A DNA stretch of 36,931 nucleotides from Clostridium beijerinckii HUN142 (GCF_000621745.1 NZ_JHXK01000042.1:1-36931), one strand, 5' to 3'; positions 16,297 to 24,435 are shown, counted from the stretch's first letter. The notes: generated by a model from the sequence alone, not told the origin. Translations and numbers: made by a program.

Positions 16297-16330
16297 GCAA
16301 ATATAAAAGGCGAAAGCCTTTTATATTTGC
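16297..16330. terminator. Hairpin between rrf2 and the CODH-like gene
   Basis: Perfect 15-bp stem (16297-16311 with 16316-16330) closed by a GAAA tetraloop, 10 bp after the rrf2 stop. There is no U-run after it, so it may be a weak terminator, attenuator or RNA-stability element rather than a full stop. Confidence 0.6.
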
Positions 16331-16337
16331 GCAAAAC

Positions 16338-16354
16338 TATACCTTTTCAGTATA
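16338..16354. promoter_or_regulatory. Rrf2-box B upstream of the CODH-like gene
   Basis: TATACC-TTTTC-AGTATA, one mismatch from the perfect palindrome and with identical spacing. It overlaps a candidate -10 TATACT (16351-16356); the matching -35 (TTGCGC, 16327-16332, 18-bp spacer) is weak. It sits 50 bp before the start codon. Confidence 0.65.
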
Positions 16355-16404
16355 CTTTTGGTCGAATATTAAATACAAAATTAAAATTAGAGGAGATGAT
16401 CAAT

Positions 16405-18279
16405 ATGTCAATGTGCACATCAGCAGATTGTAAATTATGTGAATTTTTATCATCAAAAGAAGGATTAGAAACATCATTCAATAGAGTTGAAACACAGAAA
16501 GTAAAATGTAAGTTTGGAAAAGAAGGAGTCTGTTGTAAACTTTGTTCAAATGGCCCATGTAAGATAACACCCAAGTCACCTAAAGGAGTATGTGGTGCGG
16601 ATGCTGATACTATCGTATCAAGAAACTTTTTAAGAGCGATAGCAGCAGGTTCCGCATGTTACCTTCATGTAGTGGAAACTACAGCAAGAAACCTTAAAGA
16701 TATTGGTGAAGGAAAATGTAATTTAAAAATAAAAAGCCCAGAAACATTGGATAAGCTTGCTGAAATCTTTGATATTGTTGAATCAGATATAAATGCCAAA
16801 GCAATTAAAGTAGCTGATGAAGTTCTTAGGGATTTATATAAACCAAGATTTGAAAAAATGGAATTGGTAGAAAAATTAGCTTATGCTCCAAGATATCATA
16901 AGTGGAAGGAGTTAAATATTTTACCTGGAGGTGCAAAATCTGAAGTTTTTGATGCCCTAGTAAAAACGTCAACAAATCTAAATAGTGATCCTGTAGATAT
17001 GCTGCTTAATTCACTTCAGCTTGGAATTGCTACTGGAATATATGGTCTAGTGTTAACTAACCTTTTAAATGATGTTATGCTAGGTGCTCCAAAAATCAGA
17101 CAAGCTAAAGTTGGTTTTAGAGTAATCGACGAAGACTATATCAACATAATGATTACAGGACATCAACATTCTGATATTGCGCATCTTCAAGATAAATTAA
17201 TTGATGAGAATGTTACAAAAAGAGCAATTGAATTAGGTGCAAAAGGCTTTAGATTAGTTGGCTGTACCTGTGTAGGTCAAGATCTACAGTTAAGAGGCGA
17301 ACATTATACTGAAGTTTTTTCAGGCCACGCAGGAAACAATTATACAAGTGAAGCTGTACTCGCAACTGGTGCTATAGATTTAATTGTATCAGAATTTAAC
17401 TGCACAATACCAGGACTTGAACCTGTAGCTGAGAAATTTAATGTAAAAACTATATGTATAGATGATGTTGCTAAGAAGAAAAATGCTGAATATATAAATT
17501 TTGATATGAGAAACGCTGAAGAAATTAGTGAAAAGATCATTTCCGAAGCATTAGAAAGCTATAAGAACAGAAGAAATAAAATCACAATAGACATTCCTAA
17601 AGATCATGGACATGATGATGTTGTAACTGGTGTTAGTGAAGGATCTTTAAAAGAGTTCCTGGGCGGAAATTGGAACGGTCTTATTGACTTAATAGCAAAA
17701 GGAAAAATCAAAGGGATAGCTGGTGTTGTAGGTTGTTCGAACTTAACAGCTAAAGGACATGATGTGTTTACTGTTGAGTTAACTAAAGAATTAATAAAGA
17801 GAGATATTTTAGTTCTTTCAGCTGGATGTTCTTCTGGAGGCCTTGAAAATGTTGGTCTTATGTCTCCTGGAGCAGCTGATCTTGCAGGTGATAATCTAAG
17901 AGATGTGTGTAAATCTCTAGGCATTCCACCAGTATTAAACTTTGGTCCATGTCTAGCTATTGGAAGATTAGAAATGGTAGCAACTGAACTTGCTGAAAAC
18001 TTGGGTATAGATATACCTCAACTTCCACTTGTATTATCAGCACCACAATGGCTTGAAGAACAAGCATTAGCCGATGCTGCATTTGGACTATCATTAGGTC
18101 TACCACTACATGTTGCAATATCACCTTTTATAGATGGAAGTGAAGTTGTCACTAAAGTCCTAAAAGAAGATTTAGTTAATATAACAGGCGGTAAGCTTAT
18201 TGTTCAAGAAGATGTAATTAAAGCTGCTGATGAGCTAGAAGCAATTATCGAAAATAGAAGAATAGGATTAAACATATAA
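16405..18279 (+). CDS. CooS-family (Ni-)Fe-S CO-dehydrogenase-like protein, deviant active site
   Basis: Anaerobic CODH fold, 624 aa from ATG 16405 (AGGAG 9 bases upstream; longer in-frame forms lack a site). Ligands are present for the D-cluster (C35, C43), B-cluster (C44, C47, C52, C63) and C-cluster (H253, C289, C333, C444, C475, C516). But the catalytic Lys563 equivalent, 37 residues after the last ligand, is Gln553, and the proton-relay His93/His96 positions are Tyr86/Val89. The usual Cys-Cys before C289 is Thr-Cys. An extra N-terminal C4-x4-C9-x2-C12 motif is present. No cooC, cooF or acetyl-CoA synthase gene is nearby. Carboxydothermus CooS-V is a known CODH-fold protein with a Fe/S/O hybrid cluster and no CO activity; this could be similar. 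Automated annotation would call it CO dehydrogenase. Confidence 0.85.
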   Translation: MSMCTSADCKLCEFLSSKEGLETSFNRVETQKVKCKFGKEGVCCKLCSNGPCKITPKSPKGVCGADADTIVSRNFLRAIAAGSACYLHVVETTARNLKDIGEGKCNLKIKSPETLDKLAEIFDIVESDINAKAIKVADEVLRDLYKPRFEKMELVEKLAYAPRYHKWKELNILPGGAKSEVFDALVKTSTNLNSDPVDMLLNSLQLGIATGIYGLVLTNLLNDVMLGAPKIRQAKVGFRVIDEDYINIMITGHQHSDIAHLQDKLIDENVTKRAIELGAKGFRLVGCTCVGQDLQLRGEHYTEVFSGHAGNNYTSEAVLATGAIDLIVSEFNCTIPGLEPVAEKFNVKTICIDDVAKKKNAEYINFDMRNAEEISEKIISEALESYKNRRNKITIDIPKDHGHDDVVTGVSEGSLKEFLGGNWNGLIDLIAKGKIKGIAGVVGCSNLTAKGHDVFTVELTKELIKRDILVLSAGCSSGGLENVGLMSPGAADLAGDNLRDVCKSLGIPPVLNFGPCLAIGRLEMVATELAENLGIDIPQLPLVLSAPQWLEEQALADAAFGLSLGLPLHVAISPFIDGSEVVTKVLKEDLVNITGGKLIVQEDVIKAADELEAIIENRRIGLNI

Positions 18280-18330
18280 CAAACCATTAAATCTAGGAAA
18301 TATACTTTCAAATCTAAATATCTATAGTGG

Positions 18331-18366
18331 ATCTGGATGATAAATCATTCAGATTCAATTTTTTAT
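18331..18366 (+). terminator. Terminator of the CODH-like gene
   Basis: ATCTGGATGA (18331-18340) pairs with TCATTCAGAT (18345-18354) with one G-U pair and a 4-base loop, followed within a few bases by TTTTTT. It lies 52 bp after the stop. Confidence 0.8.
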
Positions 18367-18505
18367 TAAAATACATATATGAGTTAGGAGTTTTTCACCT
18401 TTTTTAATTGGTTTTTATGAATAATATGTTTTCCCATTAAACACTTACTCAAATTAACTCTTAGATATATTATTTTTACTACAATTTTAAAGGCTTATTT
18501 ATTAT

Positions 18506-18550
18506 AATTTTAATCAACTCGTTATTATAATTTACGAGTTGATTAAAATT
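18506..18550. terminator. Hairpin after the flavodiiron gene
   Basis: Perfect 17-bp inverted repeat (18506-18522 with 18534-18550), 11-base loop, 15 bp past the stop of the minus-strand flavodiiron gene. U-tract is poor, but position suggests termination of the acd-fdp operon. Confidence 0.65.
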
Positions 18551-18565
18551 CATATCTTTTCTGTA

Positions 18566-19765
18566 TTATTTCATTGATTCAATAATGCTATCAGCAATAG
18601 ATTCCATTAAATCCTCATCGCTTTCTTTCATACTAGAATTAATTGAAATTTCATTATCCAAAATAGTCATATCTTTCATTTCTTCTAATAATTCACGCAT
18701 TAATTTACCTGATTGAGGCGCCCATGATCCATTTTCAATAATAGCAAAAGTACGTTTTTGAAGATTTAATGCCTTCATATCCATTATATAGTCAAGCATT
18801 GGTGGATAAATCTTTAAATTATAAGTAACTGATGCTAACACAACGTGACTATATTTAAATGTTTCAGAAATCAGATATGAAACATGAGTTTTGGAAACAT
18901 CATACATAACTACATTGGTAATCCCCTTTTTAACCAATCTTGTTGCTAACTCATTTGCTGCTGCCTCTGTATTACCATACATTGTTCCATAAACAATCAT
19001 CACGCCCTTTTCCTCAGGTGTGTAGCTACTCCATTTATCGTACTTATCAAGTAAATATCCAAAATCATTACGCCATACTGGTCCATGTAACGGACAGATA
19101 ATCTTAATATCTATAGTGCCTGCCTTTTTTAAAAGAGCCTGAACATGAGGCCCATATTTACCTACAATATTTGTGTAATACCTTCTAGCATCATCAATCC
19201 AATCACGATCAAAATTTACTTCATCGTTAAATAGCTTTCCATCTAATGCACCAAATGAACCAAAAGCATCAGCTGAGAATAATACTCCATTTGTAGTATC
19301 ATATGTTACCATAGCCTCTGGCCAATGTACCATAGGGGCAGAAACAAATACAACATTATGCTTTCCAAATGACATAGTATCTCCCTCTTTGACTTGTTCT
19401 ACCTTATCTTCTATTTGGAACCCGAACTGATGCATAAATAAAAATGCCTTCTCAGTACATATTATCTTTACATTAGGATAGCGGATAACAATTTCTTCAA
19501 TACACGCTGCATGATCAGGTTCCATATGGTTAATGACCATGTAATCTAAGTCTCTATCTCCTAAAACTCCCTTAATATTCTCAAGAAATTGTCTGCAAAT
19601 TGACCAATCTACAGTATCAAATAGCACTGTCTTTTCATCTAAAAGTAAATAAGAATTATAAGAAACACCTCTTGGAATAGGATGAACATTTTCAAAAAGA
19701 GCTAGACGACGATCATTTCCCCCTATCCAATAAAGATCTTCAGTTACTTCTCTAACACAATACAT
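18566..19765 (-). CDS. Flavodiiron protein (A-type flavoprotein)
   Basis: Cytoplasmic O2 and/or NO reductase of 399 aa. The metallo-beta-lactamase-like domain holds the complete diiron ligand set: H80-x-E82-x-D84 with H85, H147, D166 and H227 (PLHGPVW). The flavodoxin domain starts near 254, with the FMN phosphate loop YGTMYGNTE at 259-267. There is no C-terminal rubredoxin domain; the rubredoxin is supplied by the preceding gene's fusion. Start ATG 19765 with AAAGGAGG 7 bases upstream (an in-frame upstream ATG at 19786 lacks a site). It lies 41 bp after the fusion gene and is presumably co-transcribed under the Rrf2-box promoter. O2 versus NO preference cannot be read from sequence. Confidence 0.95.
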   Translation of the reverse strand: MYCVREVTEDLYWIGGNDRRLALFENVHPIPRGVSYNSYLLLDEKTVLFDTVDWSICRQFLENIKGVLGDRDLDYMVINHMEPDHAACIEEIVIRYPNVKIICTEKAFLFMHQFGFQIEDKVEQVKEGDTMSFGKHNVVFVSAPMVHWPEAMVTYDTTNGVLFSADAFGSFGALDGKLFNDEVNFDRDWIDDARRYYTNIVGKYGPHVQALLKKAGTIDIKIICPLHGPVWRNDFGYLLDKYDKWSSYTPEEKGVMIVYGTMYGNTEAAANELATRLVKKGITNVVMYDVSKTHVSYLISETFKYSHVVLASVTYNLKIYPPMLDYIMDMKALNLQKRTFAIIENGSWAPQSGKLMRELLEEMKDMTILDNEISINSSMKESDEDLMESIADSIIESMK

Positions 19766-19806
19766 AGCTAATCCTCCTTTAAACAAAAAATTATTTATTA
19801 CCTGCT

Positions 19807-21711
19807 TTAAACTTCTATAAACATATCTTTTTCTTCACCACAAGCTGGGCAAGTCCACTCTTCAGGTAAATTTTCAAAAAGTGTTCCTGGGTTTACTTCA
19901 CCTTCTAGATCACCTACTCCAGGATCATATTCATAACCGCATCCATTACATACATAATGTTTCCAAGTTGGAGTGACTTTTTTCGGAATAACTCTCTTCA
20001 TCTTTTTCATTGGTGGAGCCTCTTTCTTTGGTTCACCATTATCTAAAGCCTCAATAAGTAGAGGTAGTACTTCCATCAAATCACCAACAATACCGTAATC
20101 TGCGTTTTTGAAAATCTTTGCATTAGGGTTTATATTAATTGCAACAATTGTAGAAGCATCTTTTATACCTTTTAAATGTTGACCTGCACCTGAAATACCA
20201 CATGCAATATAAAGATTCCCTTTAAACTTTTGTCCTGACATACCAACATAACGATCAATTGGAACATATTTTAAAGTTTCAGCTACTGGTCTAGAAGAAC
20301 CTATTGCTGCACCAGCTTGAACTGCTAATTCTTTTATAAGATGCATATTCTCCTTTTCTCCTATGCCTTGGCCTACACTAACTACTCTCTCCGCCTTGCT
20401 TATTGGAGTATCTATAGAAATTCCTACAGAAAAATCATATCCATCCTTCTTAAGAGCTTCTACAAGAGAATTTACTCTTTCTTCAGGTGTCCCATCTTTA
20501 TAAATTACCTTCTTACGATACCCTGTTGCAGGTTCCCTTGAAGTTTTTGCTGCATTCTCTGTTTTTGGCATTTTTCCTATAATATTGGCTGCTATAACAA
20601 CACGCTGTATTTCATTAGTTCCCTCATATATAGTGCAGATTTTAGCATCTCTATAGGCACGCTCAACTTCCATACCTTTAAGGTATCCGCTTCCCCCAAA
20701 GATTTGAAGAGCATCGTTGACAATCTCAAGACAAACATCAGAAGCATATTGTTTAGCCATTGCTGCTTCCATGTTGTAGTTCTCATGATTTTCCTTAAGC
20801 TCTGCTGCACTATAAATAAGAAATCTGGCTGCTCTAAGCTTTGTAGCCATATCTGCTAATTTAAATGCGATTATCTGCTGCTGACAAATAGGCTTACCAA
20901 ATTGAACTCTTTCTTTTGAATATTCTAAGGCATTCTCATAAGCACCTTGAGCTATTCCTAGAGCTTGAGCAGCAATACCAATACGTCCACCATCTAATGT
21001 AGACATAGCAATTTTGAAACCATCGCCTTCTTTACCTAATAAATTTTCCTTAGGCACCTTTACATCATTAAAAATGAGTTCTGCAGTAGCTGATGAACGA
21101 ATTCCCATCTTATCATAATGCTTACCAAAACTAAAACCTTCTGATCCCTTCTCAACGATAAATGCACTAATACCTCGTATGCCAATATTTGGTGTAGTCA
21201 CTGCAAAAATAATATAAATATCAGCCTCGCCACCATTAGTGATAAATATTTTTTCACCATTTAAGATATAATGATCTCCTTCTAGTACAGCCGTTGTTTC
21301 TGTTCCTCCAGCATCACTACCTGCATTTTCTTCAGTCAAACCAAATGCTCCAAGCTTTTCGCCTTTTGCTAATGGCACTAAATATTTTTGTTTTTGCTCC
21401 TCATTTCCAAAAGCTGCAATTGGATATGTTCCTAATGATGTATGTGCAGATAAGATTACTCCTGTCCCACCATCAACTCTTGATAATTCCTCGACAGCTA
21501 TCGCATAACTAATCACATCTAAGCCAGCTCCTCCATACTCCTTTGAATACGGAATACCCATCACTCCCATATCAGCTAGCTTTTGAACTACTTCTGAAGG
21601 GAATTTATTTTCTTGATCCAACATAAATGCAATAGGTTTAACTTCCTCTTCAGCAAATTCTCTTATTTTTGTTCTCAAATTTTCATGTTGTTCTGTAGTT
21701 TTGAAAAACAT
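19807..21711 (-). CDS. Acyl-CoA dehydrogenase / EtfA C-domain / rubredoxin fusion
   Basis: A 634-aa three-domain redox protein. Residues 1-380 are a short-chain acyl-CoA dehydrogenase (FGLTEENAGSDAGG at 123-136; catalytic Glu363 in IYEGTNE). Residues about 400-560 are the FAD-binding domain II of electron-transfer flavoprotein alpha (GASRP-like GSSRPV at 471, YIACGISGAGQH at 501-512, NADYGIVGD at 536-544); the EtfA N-domain and EtfB are absent. After a Lys/Pro linker, residues 583-634 are rubredoxin with C588/C591 and C621/C624. This wires acyl-CoA-derived electrons through two flavins to rubredoxin, the usual donor of flavodiiron protein, encoded next in the operon. AAAGGAGG precedes the ATG by 8 bases. 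The direction of electron flow is inference. Confidence 0.92.
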   Translation of the reverse strand: MFFKTTEQHENLRTKIREFAEEEVKPIAFMLDQENKFPSEVVQKLADMGVMGIPYSKEYGGAGLDVISYAIAVEELSRVDGGTGVILSAHTSLGTYPIAAFGNEEQKQKYLVPLAKGEKLGAFGLTEENAGSDAGGTETTAVLEGDHYILNGEKIFITNGGEADIYIIFAVTTPNIGIRGISAFIVEKGSEGFSFGKHYDKMGIRSSATAELIFNDVKVPKENLLGKEGDGFKIAMSTLDGGRIGIAAQALGIAQGAYENALEYSKERVQFGKPICQQQIIAFKLADMATKLRAARFLIYSAAELKENHENYNMEAAMAKQYASDVCLEIVNDALQIFGGSGYLKGMEVERAYRDAKICTIYEGTNEIQRVVIAANIIGKMPKTENAAKTSREPATGYRKKVIYKDGTPEERVNSLVEALKKDGYDFSVGISIDTPISKAERVVSVGQGIGEKENMHLIKELAVQAGAAIGSSRPVAETLKYVPIDRYVGMSGQKFKGNLYIACGISGAGQHLKGIKDASTIVAININPNAKIFKNADYGIVGDLMEVLPLLIEALDNGEPKKEAPPMKKMKRVIPKKVTPTWKHYVCNGCGYEYDPGVGDLEGEVNPGTLFENLPEEWTCPACGEEKDMFIEV

Positions 21712-21797
21712 AAATACACCTCCCTTTAATTATACGGTTTCACCAATGTCATTCTATGAAATCTGTAAAACCACATTCCCAAATATATTCCTTAAAT

Positions 21798-21814
21798 GTA
21801 TACCTAAACCGTAT
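21798..21814. promoter_or_regulatory. Rrf2-box C1 of the acd-fdp operon
   Basis: TATACC-TAAAC-CGTATA (one mismatch), downstream of the -10 on the minus strand and 26 bp (centre to centre) from box C2. With flanks it reads GTATACC-N5-CGTATAC. Confidence 0.65.
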
Positions 21815-21819
21815 ACATT

Positions 21820-21848
21820 TATTGTATACCTTAAAGGTATACTTTTCA
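21820..21848 (-). promoter_or_regulatory. acd-fdp promoter
   Basis: Minus-strand -35 TTGAAA (21843-21848), 17-bp spacer, -10 TACAAT (21820-21825). The spacer is almost entirely occupied by Rrf2-box C2. Confidence 0.75.
21824..21840. promoter_or_regulatory. Rrf2-box C2 of the acd-fdp operon
   Basis: TATACC-TTAAA-GGTATA, a perfect palindrome (7-bp arms including flanking G/C) lying between -35 and -10. A bound repressor here would block RNA polymerase. Confidence 0.72.
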
Positions 21849-22160
21849 ACTGTTATTTTATCTATTTTATTCCATAATAGACAATTAAAGCTTAAAACTC
21901 CTCCTCTTTTAAAGATAATATAACTTTTCCTTCCATTATCTTATAAAAGCAATTATTTTCATTTATAAAGTTCTTCTTTATTTCTATATTCCCCCTTATT
22001 TAATTTAAGATATATTTAAAGTTTCTATATTTATATCAACACTTATAATTATGCTATTTGCAATACTATTATTAACATTAATATAAACTATAATAAAAAA
22101 AAGCAGATACGAATTAAGTAACTACTATTTTTTATTGATTTAATTTATTTTTCTTTATGT
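21849..22160. other. AT-rich gene-free stretch between rlmH and the acd promoter
   Basis: No gene with a conventional start is visible. On the minus strand an AAGGGGG is followed by a 31-codon open frame ending EEEF, but it lacks an ATG, GTG or TTG near the site. Otherwise featureless A/T-rich DNA. Confidence 0.45.
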
Positions 22161-22640
22161 CTACTTATGATATGGTTCACCTTTAATTATTCTAAAGCCT
22201 CTATAAATTTGTTCTAATAGCATTACTCTAAAAAGCTGATGTGGAAATGTCATCTTTGAAAAGCATAATTTATAATTAGCTCTTGCTAAAACACTTTTTG
22301 AGATTCCTAGGCTTCCTCCTATTATAAATGCTATATTTGGATTTCCTGTTACCCCCAAGTTATCTATGTATCCTGCAAATTCTTCTGATGTTAGTTGCTT
22401 TCCACCTAAATCCATTGCTATAACAAACATATTGTCTTTAATTTTATTTAGTATTCCTTGCCCCTCCTTCTCTTTAATTACCTCTTCTTCCTTTTCTGAA
22501 GCATTGTCTGGTGTTTTTTCATCTACCAATTCAACTATATCTAATTTGCAATACCTTCCTAATCTTTTTGAATATTCTTCTATAGCATCCCTTAAATACT
22601 TTTCCTTTATTTTACCAACTGTTATTATCGTTATGTTCAT
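22161..22640 (-). CDS. rlmH: 23S rRNA pseudouridine-1915 N3-methyltransferase RlmH
   Basis: SPOUT-class methyltransferase acting on pseudouridine 1915 of helix 69 in assembled 70S ribosomes. The 159-aa length is normal. The N-terminus MNITIITVGKIKEKY and the C-terminal trefoil-knot region with IIGGSLGIS and FSKMTFPHQLFRVMLLEQIYR are characteristic. Start ATG 22640 with AAAGGAG upstream. Single gene; rlmH is commonly origin-proximal in Firmicutes. Confidence 0.97.
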   Translation of the reverse strand: MNITIITVGKIKEKYLRDAIEEYSKRLGRYCKLDIVELVDEKTPDNASEKEEEVIKEKEGQGILNKIKDNMFVIAMDLGGKQLTSEEFAGYIDNLGVTGNPNIAFIIGGSLGISKSVLARANYKLCFSKMTFPHQLFRVMLLEQIYRGFRIIKGEPYHK

Positions 22641-22689
22641 TGTTATCTCCTTTAATTATTTTATGCATACCTATATTATAACTAAAAAT

Positions 22690-22728
22690 AAAAACTGTAA
22701 CTAAATTCTTTACTCAGCTACAGTTTTT
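22690..22728 (-). terminator. Terminator of the MFS gene
   Basis: A 10-bp stem (AAAAACTGTA with TACAGTTTTT, 22690-22699 and 22719-22728), 70 bp past the MFS stop on the minus strand; a T-rich tail follows in that direction. Confidence 0.75.
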
Positions 22729-22799
22729 ATTTCTCAATACTATTTATATTTTATACTAAGTTTTAAACTAACAACAATTAGAAATATCATTATATTCCT

Positions 22800-24227
22800 T
22801 TATAGAGCTTCAACTTTAATTCTAGATTTTGTCTTATATAGTCTGTATGCTGTTAACACCGCTCCTAATGCACATATTATAGCTGCGGCAACATATACAT
22901 ATTGCATCCCATATACAAAAATATCATCTCTTCCCTCTATATATCCTGTAACATGATATCCTATTTGACTACTCATCCTATTGTATAAAAGAGTTGTTGA
23001 TAATGATATTCCAAATACCATTCCTAAATTTCTAACTAATGCATTTATGCTTCCCGCAATTCCTAAGTTTTTTGTATCTACTGTAGACATAACTAATGAA
23101 TTATTGGGTGACTGAAACATTCCATTTCCCAGTGTCATTATGGCTATAAAAGCTATCAATGCACCTATGTGTGAATACTGATTTAAAGTTGATATTAAAA
23201 ATAAACCTAGACTAGTTCCTATAAGTCCTAAGAATGTTAAAACTTCAGAACCTATTCTATCTGATATATATCCACTCATTGGCGCAACAACTGATAAAAT
23301 TATTGGTGATACCATCATTAATACACCTGTAACCGAAGGAGCTAATTTCATCACATATTGTAGGTAAAATGGTAGTATAATATTTGAACAACTTATTGCT
23401 ACAAATGATATAAACGCACAAAAAATACTAAGAGAAAATAATGAATTTTTAAATATCTCCAGTTTTAATAATGGCTCATCAATTCTTTTTTCAACTATTA
23501 TAAATGAAATAAATAATACAATAGAGATAACAAATGACATAATAATTCCCACATTATCATATCCAATTTCCTTACCAAAAGTTAAAGCACTGAATAAAAG
23601 TACCATAGTTGATCCAAATAAAATTGCACCTTTTATATCTAATTTTTCATTTGAATTATTAGAACTTTTAGGAAGTGTCTTCATTGCTAAAGCCAATGCT
23701 AAAATTCCTATAGGCACATTTATTAAAAAAATATACTGCCAACTTAAAATCGATACAATTATTCCTCCCACTGGTGGACCTATCATTGAACCTAGAGCTA
23801 CAAAAGTTCCATTTAAACCTAATGCTCTTCCTCTTTCATTTCTAGGAAAAACCTGAGTTATAATCCCTTGGCTTGTAGACATTGTTCCTGCAGCACCAAT
23901 TGCTTGCAATATTCTCGAGAAAACTAACATTATTAATGAGTTAGATAATCCACATAAAAGTGAACCAATTGTAAAAATAATTATACCTAATTTAAAAACT
24001 GAAGTTTTACCCTTAATATCAGCTAATCTTCCAAATATAAGAATAGTTCCTACAATAACTATTAAATAACTCGTTACTACCCATTCTATAGATGCCATAC
24101 TTACTGCAAGCTTCTGTGACATTACAGGAAGTGCTACATTTACTATACTACTATCAAGTGTGGACATAAATGTTAGCAATACAGTAGTAAATAATATTAA
24201 CCATCTTTTTTTATCTGTACTTTCCAT
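22800..24227 (-). CDS. DHA2-family (14-TMS) MFS multidrug exporter
   Basis: Proton-driven efflux permease of 475 aa with about 14 hydrophobic segments. It has the DHA2 motif LDSSIVNVALP in the first segment, motif A GRLADIKGK after the second, and motif-C-like GPPVGGIIV near residue 150. This family exports drugs, dyes and antibiotics; the substrate is unknown. The ATG at 24227 has AAAGG about 8 bases upstream. A 13-bp-arm palindrome just downstream of its candidate -10 suggests control by a TetR- or MarR-type repressor encoded elsewhere. Confidence 0.92.
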   Translation of the reverse strand: MESTDKKRWLILFTTVLLTFMSTLDSSIVNVALPVMSQKLAVSMASIEWVVTSYLIVIVGTILIFGRLADIKGKTSVFKLGIIIFTIGSLLCGLSNSLIMLVFSRILQAIGAAGTMSTSQGIITQVFPRNERGRALGLNGTFVALGSMIGPPVGGIIVSILSWQYIFLINVPIGILALALAMKTLPKSSNNSNEKLDIKGAILFGSTMVLLFSALTFGKEIGYDNVGIIMSFVISIVLFISFIIVEKRIDEPLLKLEIFKNSLFSLSIFCAFISFVAISCSNIILPFYLQYVMKLAPSVTGVLMMVSPIILSVVAPMSGYISDRIGSEVLTFLGLIGTSLGLFLISTLNQYSHIGALIAFIAIMTLGNGMFQSPNNSLVMSTVDTKNLGIAGSINALVRNLGMVFGISLSTTLLYNRMSSQIGYHVTGYIEGRDDIFVYGMQYVYVAAAIICALGAVLTAYRLYKTKSRIKVEAL

Positions 24228-24319
24228 ATGTTTTATCCTTTCTGTTTATATCTGTTTTATCTAGCTGTAAAAATAATGTTTATATGTAATGCAGCAACAT
24301 TCATAAACCTAATCACAAC

Positions 24320-24347
24320 TTATATAGTTGCATTTGCAACTATATAA
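24320..24347. promoter_or_regulatory. Palindromic operator upstream of the MFS exporter
   Basis: TTATATAGTTGCA (24320-24332) and its exact complement TGCAACTATATAA (24335-24347) around TT. On the minus strand it starts one base after a -10 TATAAT (24349-24354), whose -35 is TTGTGT (24372-24377, 17-bp spacer). The placement over the start site is typical of a repressor. Confidence 0.65.
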
Positions 24348-24435
24348 AATTATAATATATTTTTATTATTTACACAAACGATATGATAATTCTATAAATA
24401 TAAAAATATAATCCACATTTCAGAATTCAAAAAAA

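Noticed and set aside
17604..17924. 106-codon antisense frame within the CODH-like gene, and similar antisense frames in liv, acd and dnaD-region genes
   Set aside because: They lie wholly inside well-supported genes, lack ribosome-binding sites and have unnatural composition; they are shadows of the real reading frames.
20592..20810. Methionine/leucine-rich overlapping frame inside the acyl-CoA dehydrogenase fusion gene
   Set aside because: Same-strand out-of-frame reading of a conserved domain, no ribosome-binding site.
21849..22160. A 31-codon minus-strand frame after AAGGGGG, ending in EEEF, between rlmH and the acd promoter
   Set aside because: There is no ATG, GTG or TTG at a workable distance; only an ATA follows the site. 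Not supportable as a gene.
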